Assembly: GCF_000732195.1 (NCBI RefSeq)
Contig: NZ_JNNU01000006.1
Span: 310,001-374,000 of the forward strand
Origin: Neorhizobium vignae
GTDB lineage: Bacteria > Pseudomonadota > Alphaproteobacteria > Rhizobiales > Rhizobiaceae
Direction: 5' to 3'
Length of the DNA: 64,000 nucleotides
Each line of letters opens with the position of its first letter. Within the stretch, counting starts at the first letter, position 1. Of this stretch, positions 37,662 to 45,841 are shown piece after piece. The notes below the pieces were generated by a model, which worked only from the letters and a program-made list of their open reading frames with translations, was not told where the DNA came from and did no database searches. The position numbers and the translations under genes were made by a program.

Positions 37662-38333
37662 TTGATGACGACCAAAAGACCTTTCGGCCTTCCGTCCGCC
37701 AGATTGATCGTGATTGCCGCCGTTGCGGGAATACTTGCCGGTGCCGTGGCGGTATACGTGAGTAGCATGGGGTCTGGCAATGGCGAGAGCGGGCTTCTCG
37801 CCCAATCCTCCGGCGCCTGCGAAGGTGCTGTCGAGACGGTGAAGTCGGTCTCGCAATTCTCCAGGGGCCAGGTCGCCGCCATGGTCGCCGCCCAGCCGCC
37901 GCGGCCGCTCGATCTCGCCTTCAAGGGACCGGACGGCCGGGACCTCAAGACCGCCGATTTCGCCGGCAAAACGGTGCTCCTCAATCTCTGGGCCACATGG
38001 TGTGGCCCGTGCCGGGAAGAGATGCCGGCGTTGAACGCGCTGCAGAAGGGCATGGGCGGTCCGGACTTCGAGGTCGTCGCGGTCAATATCGATACCGGCA
38101 GCGACGAAAAGCCCAAGGCCTTCCTCGCCGAATACGGCGTCGATGCGCTCGGTTACTACCGCGACAGCTCGATGGGCGTCTTCAATTCGCTGAAGAAGGA
38201 AGGCCTCGCCTTCGGCCTGCCGGTGACCTTGGTTATGGACAGACAAGGCTGCCTGATTTCCGCGATGAACGGCCCGGCAGCCTGGGACAGCCCGGATGCC
38301 AGGGCGCTGATCACGGCCGCGAAGGCGCCTTAG
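37662..38333 (+). CDS. tlpA: TlpA-type membrane-anchored thiol:disulfide oxidoreductase
   Basis: This 223-residue protein has an N-terminal membrane anchor (about 11-30) and a periplasmic thioredoxin-like domain with active site WATWCGPC and cis-Pro segment [10 protein letters not shown]. TlpA-like proteins reduce disulfides during cytochrome oxidase and cytochrome c maturation. An extra Cys pair (SGACEGA near 56, and QGCL late) is typical of the rhizobial TlpA branch. GGAG six bases before the ATG supports the start. Confidence 0.9.
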   Translation: MMTTKRPFGLPSARLIVIAAVAGILAGAVAVYVSSMGSGNGESGLLAQSSGACEGAVETVKSVSQFSRGQVAAMVAAQPPRPLDLAFKGPDGRDLKTADFAGKTVLLNLWATWCGPCREEMPALNALQKGMGGPDFEVVAVNIDTGSDEKPKAFLAEYGVDALGYYRDSSMGVFNSLKKEGLAFGLPVTLVMDRQGCLISAMNGPAAWDSPDARALITAAKAP

Positions 38334-38348
38334 GCCGCAATTTTCCAA

Positions 38349-38377
38349 TTGAAGTGATGTAAATCTCTACTCTATGC
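38349..38377 (+). promoter_or_regulatory. Sigma70-type promoter for an intergenic transcript
   Basis: TTGAAG (38349-38354) and CTATGC (38372-38377) are spaced by exactly 17 bases, close to the alphaproteobacterial housekeeping consensus. It lies 15 bases after the tlpA stop and drives toward a structured interval containing a short ORF. Start of transcription is expected near 38384. Confidence 0.5.
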
Positions 38378-38383
38378 TGCTTT

Positions 38384-38611
38384 TGGTTGTATGGCCAAAG
38401 CAGACGCGCGCTGCCAAGCGTATCGGAGAGGATTGGCCCCTCCGACCAGGGCGAAGGCCTCGCCATCCAAACGGAGGGTGAGCTATGTGGTTCAAACCAT
38501 TTAGCATCACGTTTATGATACGGAAAACCCGCACGAGCTGGCCGGCAAGCGTGCGGGTAACCTTCTATTCGTAAATGGAGGGGCGGGCGGAAGCTCGCCT
38601 CTCACTCCATC
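38384..38611 (+). ncRNA. Predicted structured small transcript between tlpA and hbdA
   Basis: The 330-base gap between tlpA and hbdA holds several stable RNA stems downstream of a promoter: GGCGA/TCGCC in the leader, a 9-bp perfect stem at 38527-38558 (ACCCGCACG with CGTGCGGGT), and an 8-bp stem with GGAA loop at 38581-38600 enclosed by ATGGAG/CTCCAT (38575-38610). A 29-codon ORF lies within. I do not recognise the RNA family. It may be a small mRNA, a dual-function RNA or a leader, and boundaries are estimates. Confidence 0.4.
38485..38574 (+). CDS. Candidate 29-residue small protein in structured transcript
   Basis: An ATG at 38485 is preceded by GGAGGGTGAGCT, a strong ribosome binding site at good spacing. 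The ORF encodes 29 residues beginning MWFKPFSITF and ending RVTFYS, basic and aromatic. The RNA stem at 38527-38558 lies inside the coding region, so translation would open it. No homology is known to me, and a coding call rests only on the ribosome binding site and the upstream promoter. Confidence 0.35.
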   Translation: MWFKPFSITFMIRKTRTSWPASVRVTFYS

Positions 38612-38663
38612 AATATAGCTCGAAATGCCTTTTCTGACAAGGCAAGGTCAAAGCGGCGTCCGC

Positions 38664-39545
38664 TTACCGCGTCGGAACCGGCACTTCGCCACGATAATCG
38701 TAGAACCCGCGGCCGGCTTTGCGGCCGAGCCAACCGGCTTCGACATATTTCACCAGAAGCGGACAGGGGCGGTATTTGCTGTCGGCCAGGCCGTCGTGCA
38801 GGACCTGCATGATCGACAGGCAGGTGTCGAGGCCGATGAAATCGGCGAGCTGCAGCGGGCCCATCGGATGGTTGGCGCCAAGCTTCATGGCAGTGTCGAT
38901 CGCCTCGACCGAGCCGACACCTTCATAAAGCGTATAGATCGCCTCGTTGATCATCGGCAGCAGGATGCGGTTGACGATGAAGGCGGGGAAGTCCTCGGCG
39001 ACCGTCGCGGTCTTTTCGAGCGCGGTGACATAGTCCTTGGCGGCCCGGAAGGTCGGTTCGTCGGTGGCGATGCCGCGGACCAGTTCCACCAGTTTCATGA
39101 CCGGAACCGGGTTCATGAAATGTATACCCATGAAGCGCTCCGGACGGTCGGTGGCCGACGCGAGACGGGTAATCGAGAGCGACGAGGTATTGGTGGCGAG
39201 CAAGGCATCGGGCTTCAGGACGGGACAGACCTGCGCGTAAATCTTGCGCTTGACGCTCTCGTCTTCCGTCGCAGCCTCGATCACCAAATCCATCGGCGCG
39301 AGGTCGTTGAGGTCCGAAGAACCGGCAATCAGCGAAAGGGCTGCCTTGCGCTCGTCGTCGCCGAGCTTGCCGTTGGAGACCTGACGGGCGAGATTGCCGT
39401 TGATGGTGGCGAGCGCTGCTTCGATCCGGTCCTTGGACACGTCGTACATCTGCACCTTGTAGCCGGCGAGAGCCGAAACATGTGCAATGCCGCAGCCCAT
39501 CTGGCCTGCTCCGATGACGCCGATGTTCTTTATGACCAAACCCAT
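38664..39545 (-). CDS. hbdA: 3-hydroxybutyryl-CoA dehydrogenase
   Basis: This 293-residue NAD(P)-dependent dehydrogenase has the Rossmann motif IGAGQMGCGIAHVSALAGY at the N-terminus, the catalytic FMGIHFMNPVPVMKLVE His/Asn region, and a C-terminal helical domain with LGANHPMGPLQLADFIGLD. It interconverts acetoacetyl-CoA and 3-hydroxybutyryl-CoA. It lies downstream of etfB-etfA on the same strand after 145 bases, consistent with acyl-CoA oxidation. Confidence 0.94.
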   Translation of the reverse strand: MGLVIKNIGVIGAGQMGCGIAHVSALAGYKVQMYDVSKDRIEAALATINGNLARQVSNGKLGDDERKAALSLIAGSSDLNDLAPMDLVIEAATEDESVKRKIYAQVCPVLKPDALLATNTSSLSITRLASATDRPERFMGIHFMNPVPVMKLVELVRGIATDEPTFRAAKDYVTALEKTATVAEDFPAFIVNRILLPMINEAIYTLYEGVGSVEAIDTAMKLGANHPMGPLQLADFIGLDTCLSIMQVLHDGLADSKYRPCPLLVKYVEAGWLGRKAGRGFYDYRGEVPVPTR

Positions 39546-39690
39546 GGTTTCGCTCCCTGGGCGTTTACGCTATCTCTAGCGTACGCCGATTTTATGAAAA
39601 TGCCGGACTGCATGTATGCAGCCCGGCAGATTGTTATTCCGCTACTTGTCGTTTTGCCAGCATTTTTCGCGGCTGCGAAATGAACGGGGC

Positions 39691-40620
39691 TCAAAGCGCC
39701 TTTTCAAGCTTCGGCAGGATTTCGAAGAGATCGCCGACGATGCCGTAATCGGCTACCTGGAAGATCGGGGCTTCCTCGTCCTTGTTGATGGCGACGATGA
39801 CCTTCGAGTCCTTCATGCCGGCGAGATGCTGGATGGCGCCCGAAATGCCGACGGCGATATAGAGCGCCGGCGCGACCACCTTGCCGGTCTGGCCGACCTG
39901 CCAGTCGTTCGGGGCGTAACCGGCGTCGACCGCGGCACGGCTTGCACCGACGGCAGCGCCGAGCTTGTCGGCAACCGGCAGGATCACTTCCTGGAATTTC
40001 TCCGCCGAACCCAGCGCCCGGCCGCCGGAGATGATGATCTTGGCCGAGGTCAGTTCCGGACGTTCGGACGACGAGAGCGCATCCGAAACGAAGCTCGACA
40101 GGCCCGGGTTTGCTGCAGCCGAGACGGTTTCCACCGAAGCGGAGCCACCTTCACCGGCAGCCTGGAAGGAGGCCGTGCGCACGGTGAGCACCTTCTTGGC
40201 GTCGGTCGACTGGACCGTCTGGATGGCGTTGCCGGCGTAGATCGGACGCTTGAACGTGTCGGCCGAGACGACCTCGATGATTTCCGAGACCTGCATGACG
40301 TCGAGCAGCGCTGCGACGCGCGGCATGACGTTCTTGGCCGATGCCGTCGCGGCGGCGATGATCGTGTCGTAGGAACCGGCCAGCGAAACGATCAGGGCCG
40401 CCAGCGGCTCGGCGAGGTTATTGGCGAGCCCCGCGTCGTCGGCAAGAAGCACCTTCGAGACGCCGGCAAGCTTGGCGGCGTCATCGGCCGCAGCCTTGGC
40501 GCCGGAGCCCGCGACCAGCACATGCACGTCGCCGCCGATCTTCGACGCGGCAGAAAGCGCCTTGGCGGTCTGGTCGTTGAGGCTCGAATTGTCGTGTTCT
40601 GCCAGAAGAAGAATGGCCAT
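39691..40620 (-). CDS. etfA: Electron transfer flavoprotein subunit alpha
   Basis: This 309-residue FAD-binding ETF subunit has the C-terminal signature [16 protein letters not shown] and [30 protein letters not shown], with VISGGRALG in the middle. It pairs with EtfB to move electrons from acyl-CoA and other dehydrogenases to ETF-ubiquinone oxidoreductase. A GGGAGAACATCATC leader precedes the ATG, and etfB ends 19 bases upstream. Confidence 0.96.
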   Translation of the reverse strand: MAILLLAEHDNSSLNDQTAKALSAASKIGGDVHVLVAGSGAKAAADDAAKLAGVSKVLLADDAGLANNLAEPLAALIVSLAGSYDTIIAAATASAKNVMPRVAALLDVMQVSEIIEVVSADTFKRPIYAGNAIQTVQSTDAKKVLTVRTASFQAAGEGGSASVETVSAAANPGLSSFVSDALSSSERPELTSAKIIISGGRALGSAEKFQEVILPVADKLGAAVGASRAAVDAGYAPNDWQVGQTGKVVAPALYIAVGISGAIQHLAGMKDSKVIVAINKDEEAPIFQVADYGIVGDLFEILPKLEKAL

Positions 40621-40639
40621 GATGATGTTCTCCCTTTCC

Positions 40640-41386
40640 TTACAGAACGCCTGCGGTCTTCAAGGCGCCGACCAGTTCCTCGACCGTCTTCACCTTGATG
40701 CCGGCCTTGCGCCCGCCCGGTTCTTCCGTCTTCAGGACCTTCAGACGCGGCGCGGTGTCGACGCCGAAATCGCCAGGCGTCTTCTTGTCGAGCGGCTTCT
40801 TCTTGGCCTTCATGATGTTCGGCAGCGAGGCGTAGCGCGGCTCGTTCAGGCGAAGGTCGGTGGTGACGACGGCCGGAAGCTTGACTTCGATCGTCTGCAA
40901 ACCGCCGTCCACTTCGCGGGTGACTTTTGCGGAACCATCGGAAAGCTCGATCTTCGAGGCGAAGGTCGCCTGGGGCTGGCCGAGCAGGGCTGCCAGCATC
41001 TGGCCGGTCTGGTTCGAGTCGTCATCGATCGCCTGCTTGCCGACGATGATCAGCCCCGGTTGTTCGGCATCGACGATGCCCTTCAGGATCTTAGCCACGG
41101 CAAGCGGCTCGACCACGTCGTCGGTCTCGACCAGGATCGCCCGGTCGGCGCCCATGGCGAGCGCGGTCCGCAGTGTTTCTTCGGCCTTTGCCGGGCCGAT
41201 CGACACGACCACCACTTCTTCCGCCTTGCCGGCTTCCTTCAGCCGCAAAGCCTCCTCGACGGAGATTTCGTCGAAGGGATTCATCGACATTTTCACATTG
41301 GCAAGTTCGACACCCGTGCCGTCCGGCTTCACCCGGATCTTCACATTGTAATCGACCACTCGCTTGACTGGCACCAGGATCTTCAT
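40640..41386 (-). CDS. etfB: Electron transfer flavoprotein subunit beta
   Basis: This 248-residue partner of EtfA begins [19 protein letters not shown] and contains [43 protein letters not shown] (the ETF-beta signature, with AMP contacts) and [38 protein letters not shown] precedes the ATG. It heads etfB-etfA and lies 139 bases downstream of the rhomboid gene. Confidence 0.96.
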   Translation of the reverse strand: MKILVPVKRVVDYNVKIRVKPDGTGVELANVKMSMNPFDEISVEEALRLKEAGKAEEVVVVSIGPAKAEETLRTALAMGADRAILVETDDVVEPLAVAKILKGIVDAEQPGLIIVGKQAIDDDSNQTGQMLAALLGQPQATFASKIELSDGSAKVTREVDGGLQTIEVKLPAVVTTDLRLNEPRYASLPNIMKAKKKPLDKKTPGDFGVDTAPRLKVLKTEEPGGRKAGIKVKTVEELVGALKTAGVL

Positions 41387-41525
41387 GGGGTCCTTCCTTG
41401 ACTATCTCCAGCCGCAAATTGCGACATTTGCTGCTTCCTCATTTGTCAGTTGGCGACATGGATACGCATTTTTCGCGCGATTACAACGCGGATTTGCCTC
41501 CAGGCATTGCCGTTTTCTCATAGTT

Positions 41526-42272
41526 CTATTCGGTTGCCGCAGCGGCTTGGCGAACGTTCGGCTTAAGCTCGACAGCCTTCGGGGTCACGATGTTGCGGTC
41601 GAACAGCGGTACGCCCTTGCGTCGCATGAACAGCACGAGGATGGCACCCGCGATGATGCCGCCCACATGGGCGCCCCAGGAGACCATGCCGTCGAGATCG
41701 AGCGCCAGCATGGCGAACTGCTGGACGATCCAGAGCGCCAGCGGAATGAAGGCGGGCAGCGGCAGCGGGATACGGAAGAGCACCAGCACCCAGACGCGCA
41801 CGCGCGGGTGCAGCAGGAAATAGGCGGCAACGACACCGGAGATCGCTCCGGATGCGCCGATCAGCGGGCCTTCCGAACTCGACGCAACGAAACCGTGGAG
41901 AGCGGCGCCCGCGGCTGCGCAGAGGAGATAGAAGGCGAGGAACTTCATATGCCCCAGCGCGTCCTCGACATTGTCGCCGAACACCCAGAGGAACAGCATA
42001 TTCGAAGCGAGATGCCAGAAGTCGATATGCAGGAAGGCATAGGTGACGAAGGTCAGGTCGTCGGGCACGATCACCAGCGACGGATCGAGCGTCGCGTAGT
42101 TGAAGATCACCGCTGGGATGAAGCCGAGCCCGAGCGAAGCATGTTCGGCCACTTCTGGTGCGGAAAAATTGGTGAACAGCCATATCAGCACGTTGATCGC
42201 AATGATGCTGATCGTGACATATTGCACGCGGATGTATTTGAGTTCGACGGCGTCGTGCAGCGGGATGAACAT
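41526..42272 (-). CDS. Rhomboid-family intramembrane serine protease
   Basis: This 248-residue protein has about six membrane helices. The catalytic serine is in GASGAISGVVAAYF, the catalytic His in WGAHVGGIIAGAILV, and the preceding LASNMLFLWVFGDNVED supplies the oxyanion Asn. Such proteases cut substrates within the membrane. The substrate is unknown, although the small HIG1-type protein two genes upstream is a membrane neighbour. It lies 24 bases downstream of pduO. Confidence 0.92.
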   Translation of the reverse strand: MFIPLHDAVELKYIRVQYVTISIIAINVLIWLFTNFSAPEVAEHASLGLGFIPAVIFNYATLDPSLVIVPDDLTFVTYAFLHIDFWHLASNMLFLWVFGDNVEDALGHMKFLAFYLLCAAAGAALHGFVASSSEGPLIGASGAISGVVAAYFLLHPRVRVWVLVLFRIPLPLPAFIPLALWIVQQFAMLALDLDGMVSWGAHVGGIIAGAILVLFMRRKGVPLFDRNIVTPKAVELKPNVRQAAAATE

Positions 42273-42296
42273 GCTGTGGCTCCTCCGCCGTTGCGG

Positions 42297-42869
42297 TTAC
42301 CGGTTCTTGCCCGGGATCCAGAGTATATCGGCTTTGCCGCCGTCATTGGCAAAACGCGCCGCCACGAACAGAAAGTCGGAAAGCCGGTTGATGTATTTCA
42401 GCGCGGCGGTGCCGATTGCCTCACTCCGCGACAGTTCGACCATCAGCCGTTCGGCGCGGCGGGATACGGTGCGGGCGAGATGCAGGTATGCGGCGGCGGC
42501 AGAGCCGCCCGGAAGCACGAAGGAGGTCAGCGGATCGAGATGGGCGTTGAGCGCGTCGATTTCGGCCTCCAGCCTCGTCGCCTGGGCTTCGACGATGCGG
42601 AGCGGCTCGTAGTCAAGCTTCTCGCCGGTATCGGGCGTCGCAAGGTCGGCGCCGAGGTCGAAGAGGTCGTTCTGGATGCGGAAGAGCATGGCATCGAGCT
42701 CGGCCATGCCGGCAGTGTGCAGGCGCGCCAGCCCGATCGTCGAATTGGTCTCGTCGACCGTGCCGTAGGCTTCGACGCGAAGGTCGTGCTTGTCGCGGCG
42801 CGGACCCGAGACCAGCGCCGTGGTGCCATTATCGCCGGTGCGGGTGTAGATCTTGTTGAGCTTTACCAT
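42297..42869 (-). CDS. PduO-type cob(I)alamin adenosyltransferase
   Basis: This 190-residue ATP:cob(I)alamin adenosyltransferase has the N-terminal KIYTRTGDNGTTAL ATP-binding signature, VEAYGTVDETNSTIG, and the helical LPGGSAAAAYLHLARTVSRRAERL segment containing the family Arg/Glu residues. It makes adenosylcobalamin, complementing the CobS/CobT genes elsewhere in the window. It sits in a minus-strand run with rhomboid downstream and the HIG1 gene upstream. Confidence 0.95.
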   Translation of the reverse strand: MVKLNKIYTRTGDNGTTALVSGPRRDKHDLRVEAYGTVDETNSTIGLARLHTAGMAELDAMLFRIQNDLFDLGADLATPDTGEKLDYEPLRIVEAQATRLEAEIDALNAHLDPLTSFVLPGGSAAAAYLHLARTVSRRAERLMVELSRSEAIGTAALKYINRLSDFLFVAARFANDGGKADILWIPGKNR

Positions 42870-42884
42870 TCGCCGTCATCAAAA

Positions 42885-43088
42885 TCAGGTCGGGCGACCG
42901 CCGCCCGTAATCCAGAGAGTGAGCATGATGAGGACGATTGCAACCGCCTGCAAGAGAATACGCAATTGCATCAGCTTGTTGGATTTGTTGGCATCGGTGC
43001 CCTTCAGCATGTTGAACAGCCCGCGGATGAGGACAAGAGCGACGAGGCCCATGACGATCAGGGCAAGCACGGTTGTGAAAGTAGACAT
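42885..43088 (-). CDS. Twin transmembrane protein with HIG1 domain
   Basis: This 67-residue protein consists of two membrane helices (about 4-26 and 44-62) joined by a polar loop, NMLKGTDANKSNKLMQLRI, the pattern of HIG1-domain proteins. Mitochondrial HIG1 proteins assist cytochrome oxidase supercomplexes, and a similar respiratory role here is a guess. ATG 43088 begins MSTFTTVLALI, and a TTG at 43109 is an alternative. It is 17 bases downstream of the SDR gene. Confidence 0.85.
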   Translation of the reverse strand: MSTFTTVLALIVMGLVALVLIRGLFNMLKGTDANKSNKLMQLRILLQAVAIVLIMLTLWITGGGRPT

Positions 43089-43105
43089 TGTCGGATTGCT
43101 GCCTT

Positions 43106-43939
43106 TCAATCCAGCCGGCGCATCAGGTTATAAAAGAGCGCGGCCGGGAGTATTCTTTTCAGGAAAGCGCCCTGCTTGGCGGGCTTCGTTACCAGATAAT
43201 GTGGCTTCGGACGAGGTGCGGTCAAGGCATGCGTCAAGACGTCATAGACCGCTTCGGGCCCAAGTTTATGGCGGTTGGCCTGACCCCCTCCTTCGAGGCG
43301 CCTCAGCTGGCGCCGATACTGCTCCGCATGGACCGAACCTTCGAGGTCGACATGCTCGCGGATCTTGGCAAGAGCATTGGCCGTGAAGCGCGAGGCGATC
43401 GGGCCGGGCTCGATGAGGCTCACCCCGATGCCGCTGCCTTCGAGTTCCATGCGCATGGTGATCGTCAGGCCTTCGAGCGCATATTTCGAGGCCGTGTACG
43501 CGCCTCGGTAACGATAGGGCAACAGCCCCAATATCGACGAGCAGTTGACGATGCGGCCCTGGCCCTTTGCGCGCATGACCGGGATCACCCGCCGCGTCAG
43601 GTCATGCCAACCGAAGAAATTGGTCTCGAACTGCTCGCGCAGCACGTCGGTGCCCAAGTCCTCCACGGCACCCGCCTGGCCGTAGGCGCCGTTGTTGAAC
43701 AGTGCATCGAGGCGTCCGCCGGTGCGCTCGAGTACCGTTTCGACCAGGGCTGCGATCGTGTCAGGCCTGGTATAGTCCATCAAAAGGGCTTCGATACCGT
43801 CTGCCTCGAGGGCTGCGAGATCGGCCTGCCTGCGTACCGTCGCGAACACCCACCAGCCGTCCGCCTTCAGAGCCCGTGCGCAATGGGCGCCGATGCCGGA
43901 GGAACAGCCGGTAACGATGATCGTTCTATTTTCGGCCAT
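43106..43939 (-). CDS. Short-chain dehydrogenase/reductase (SDR)
   Basis: This 277-residue classical SDR has the cofactor motif TGCSSGIG near residue 10, NNGAYGQAG in place of NNAG, a catalytic Ser in NCSSILGLLPY, and catalytic YxxxK in YTASK. The C-terminal tail KPHYLVTKPAKQGAFLKRILP is longer and basic, hinting at membrane association. The substrate is not predictable. GGGAGCC precedes the ATG at 43939. It is divergent from the YihY gene. Confidence 0.9.
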   Translation of the reverse strand: MAENRTIIVTGCSSGIGAHCARALKADGWWVFATVRRQADLAALEADGIEALLMDYTRPDTIAALVETVLERTGGRLDALFNNGAYGQAGAVEDLGTDVLREQFETNFFGWHDLTRRVIPVMRAKGQGRIVNCSSILGLLPYRYRGAYTASKYALEGLTITMRMELEGSGIGVSLIEPGPIASRFTANALAKIREHVDLEGSVHAEQYRRQLRRLEGGGQANRHKLGPEAVYDVLTHALTAPRPKPHYLVTKPAKQGAFLKRILPAALFYNLMRRLD

Positions 43940-44009
43940 TGAGTAAGGCTCCCTGTACAATCGAAAGAGTTCCTCCCATATTTCCCGCCACGTCACAACG
44001 GAGTTGCCC

Positions 44010-44984
44010 TTGCCCGAAGAAAACCGCCCCGTCCGGTGGTATCGCCTCGCCTTCAAAGTGCTTTGGGACGCCTATTGGCACTTCTCGGATGACGATGGCT
44101 GGGCAATGGCGAGCCATGTCGCGCTTTCCGGCCTGTTGGCGCTTTTTCCGTTCCTGATCTTCGGCACGGCGCTCGCCGGCTTTCTGGGCGCCGGCGGTTT
44201 TGCGGAAACGGCGGTGCATCTGCTCTTCGACACATGGCCGGCCAATATCGCCGCACCGATCGCATCGGAAATCCGCCAGGTGCTGGAAATCCCGCGCGGC
44301 GGGCTGCTGACGATCTCGGTCCTGGCGGCTGCCTATTTCGCCTCCAACGGGGTCGAGGCGCTCAGGATTTCCCTCAACCGCGCCTATCGCGTCACGGAAA
44401 CCCGGCCCTGGTACGTGACCCGTCTCGCCAGCCTCGGTTACGTGATCGTCGCCGTCGTCATCTTCGCGGTGATCAGCATCCTGCTCGTCGCAGTGCCTGT
44501 CGCGCTCCGTTTTGCCGAAACGCGCTTTCCCTGGCTGATCGGCGACCTGACGCGAGCCGCCAACTGGGGTCTCTATGGCACGGCCCTGCTTTTGATGCTG
44601 GGGCTGCTGCTCTCGCACAAATGGCTGCCGGCCGGACGGAGGCGGATCATCGACGTGCTGCCGGGCGTGTCGCTGACGATCGTCATCTGGACCGCGTTCG
44701 GTCTCGGTTTCGCCTCCTACCTGTCGAGCTTCGCCAATTATGCGGCCACCTATGCGGGGCTGGCATCGATCATGATCGTGCTGGTTTTCCTCTACATGAT
44801 CAGCGTGATCTTCATTCTCGGCGCCGAGTTCAACGCCGCCCTGATGAAATACCGGATCTACTCGGTCTTCAACCGGTTCCGGCGGGAGCGGCGCCAACGC
44901 GGGGAAGCGTTGTCAAAGGCCAAGGATGCAACGGATATCGCCGACGCCGAGACCCTGGTCGCGAAGCGCCGCGAGCCCGGTTGA
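44010..44984 (+). CDS. YihY/BrkB-family membrane protein
   Basis: This 324-residue protein has six membrane helices and a YihY pattern: DDGWAMASHVALSGLLALFPFLIF, FASNGVEALRISLNRAY, LPGVSLTIVIWTAFGLGFASYLSSFANYAATYAGLASIMIVL, and GAEFNAALM. Function is unproven, and the old ribonuclease BN name is not supported. TTG at 44010 is preferred because GGAG lies six bases upstream, whereas TTG at 44004 directly abuts it. The 3' end overlaps the convergent gluQRS gene by 72 bases. Confidence 0.85.
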   Translation: MPEENRPVRWYRLAFKVLWDAYWHFSDDDGWAMASHVALSGLLALFPFLIFGTALAGFLGAGGFAETAVHLLFDTWPANIAAPIASEIRQVLEIPRGGLLTISVLAAAYFASNGVEALRISLNRAYRVTETRPWYVTRLASLGYVIVAVVIFAVISILLVAVPVALRFAETRFPWLIGDLTRAANWGLYGTALLLMLGLLLSHKWLPAGRRRIIDVLPGVSLTIVIWTAFGLGFASYLSSFANYAATYAGLASIMIVLVFLYMISVIFILGAEFNAALMKYRIYSVFNRFRRERRQRGEALSKAKDATDIADAETLVAKRREPG

Positions 44985-45809
44985 ACCCTCGCTTTTCGAC
45001 AGTTTCCTGCCATCCGCACCAACCACCAGCCGGTGGTGGTGATAGACCGGCTGTGGCAGTCCCAGCAGTTCCTGCAGCAGCCGATGCACGGCCGTTGCCT
45101 CGAAAAGGTCGAGCCCGCGCACCACATGGGTGATCCCCTGGGCCGCATCGTCCACAGTCACCGACAGATGGTAGCTCGACGGCGCATCGGAGCGGGAGAG
45201 GACCACATCGCCCCAGACCGACGGATCGGCGGGGATCTCGCCGCGGCTCCTGTCGCCGGTCTCGGTCCAGTTCAACGGTGCCGCGACCAGGGCAAGCGCC
45301 TTTTTCATGTCGAGACGGAAGGCATGCCGGACACCGTCGGCGATCAGTCTCCGCCGCTCGGCCCCGCTGCGATGCCGGTCGTCATCGGGATAAAGCGGCG
45401 AACCGTCCGGGTCGCGCGGCCAGTTCTTCCCGTCTGCCTCGTAAGCCGTGACTTTGGCCTTCACCTCGCCGCGGGTCAGAAAGGCCGGATAGACGAGGTC
45501 CATGTCGGTCAATCGGTCGAGCGCCGCATGGTAGGCGTTGAAATGTTCGGACTGGCGCCGCACCGGCGCTTCCCAGCGGAGTCCCAGCCAGCCGAGATCG
45601 CGATAGATCGCCGCCTCGAATTCCGGGTTGCAGCGCGCAAGGTCGATATCCTCGATGCGCAACAGGAAACGGCCGCCGTTTGCAGCTGCCATATCGTGGT
45701 TGAGGAATGCCGACAGGGCGTGGCCGAGATGCAGAAACCCGTTCGGGCTTGGCGCGAAACGATAGACCGGTTTATCAGAAGGCGGAGCGGGCATGATGTC
45801 TTCTGCCAT
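44913..45809 (-). CDS. gluQRS: Glutamyl-Q tRNA(Asp) synthetase
   Basis: This 298-residue truncated GluRS paralogue attaches glutamate to queuosine at position 34 of tRNA(Asp). It has FAPSPNGFLHLGHA (HIGH-like), the RIEDID motif, and KLSKSEGS (KMSKS-like), and lacks an anticodon-binding domain. The Cys ligands of the zinc site seen in E. coli YadB are absent (YPAFLTRGEV replaces a Cys-bearing stretch). Queuosine context is consistent with yhhQ elsewhere in the window. Confidence 0.93.
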   Translation of the reverse strand: MAEDIMPAPPSDKPVYRFAPSPNGFLHLGHALSAFLNHDMAAANGGRFLLRIEDIDLARCNPEFEAAIYRDLGWLGLRWEAPVRRQSEHFNAYHAALDRLTDMDLVYPAFLTRGEVKAKVTAYEADGKNWPRDPDGSPLYPDDDRHRSGAERRRLIADGVRHAFRLDMKKALALVAAPLNWTETGDRSRGEIPADPSVWGDVVLSRSDAPSSYHLSVTVDDAAQGITHVVRGLDLFEATAVHRLLQELLGLPQPVYHHHRLVVGADGRKLSKSEGSTGLAALRDQGLGVGDIRCILGL

Positions 45810-45841
45810 GCTTTTTGAAAAACGGCCATGGGGAGGCGAGG

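Noticed and set aside
41364..43133. A 589-codon + strand open frame across rhomboid and pduO genes
   Set aside because: It spans several recognisable minus-strand genes and their intergenic gaps and contains no known domain.
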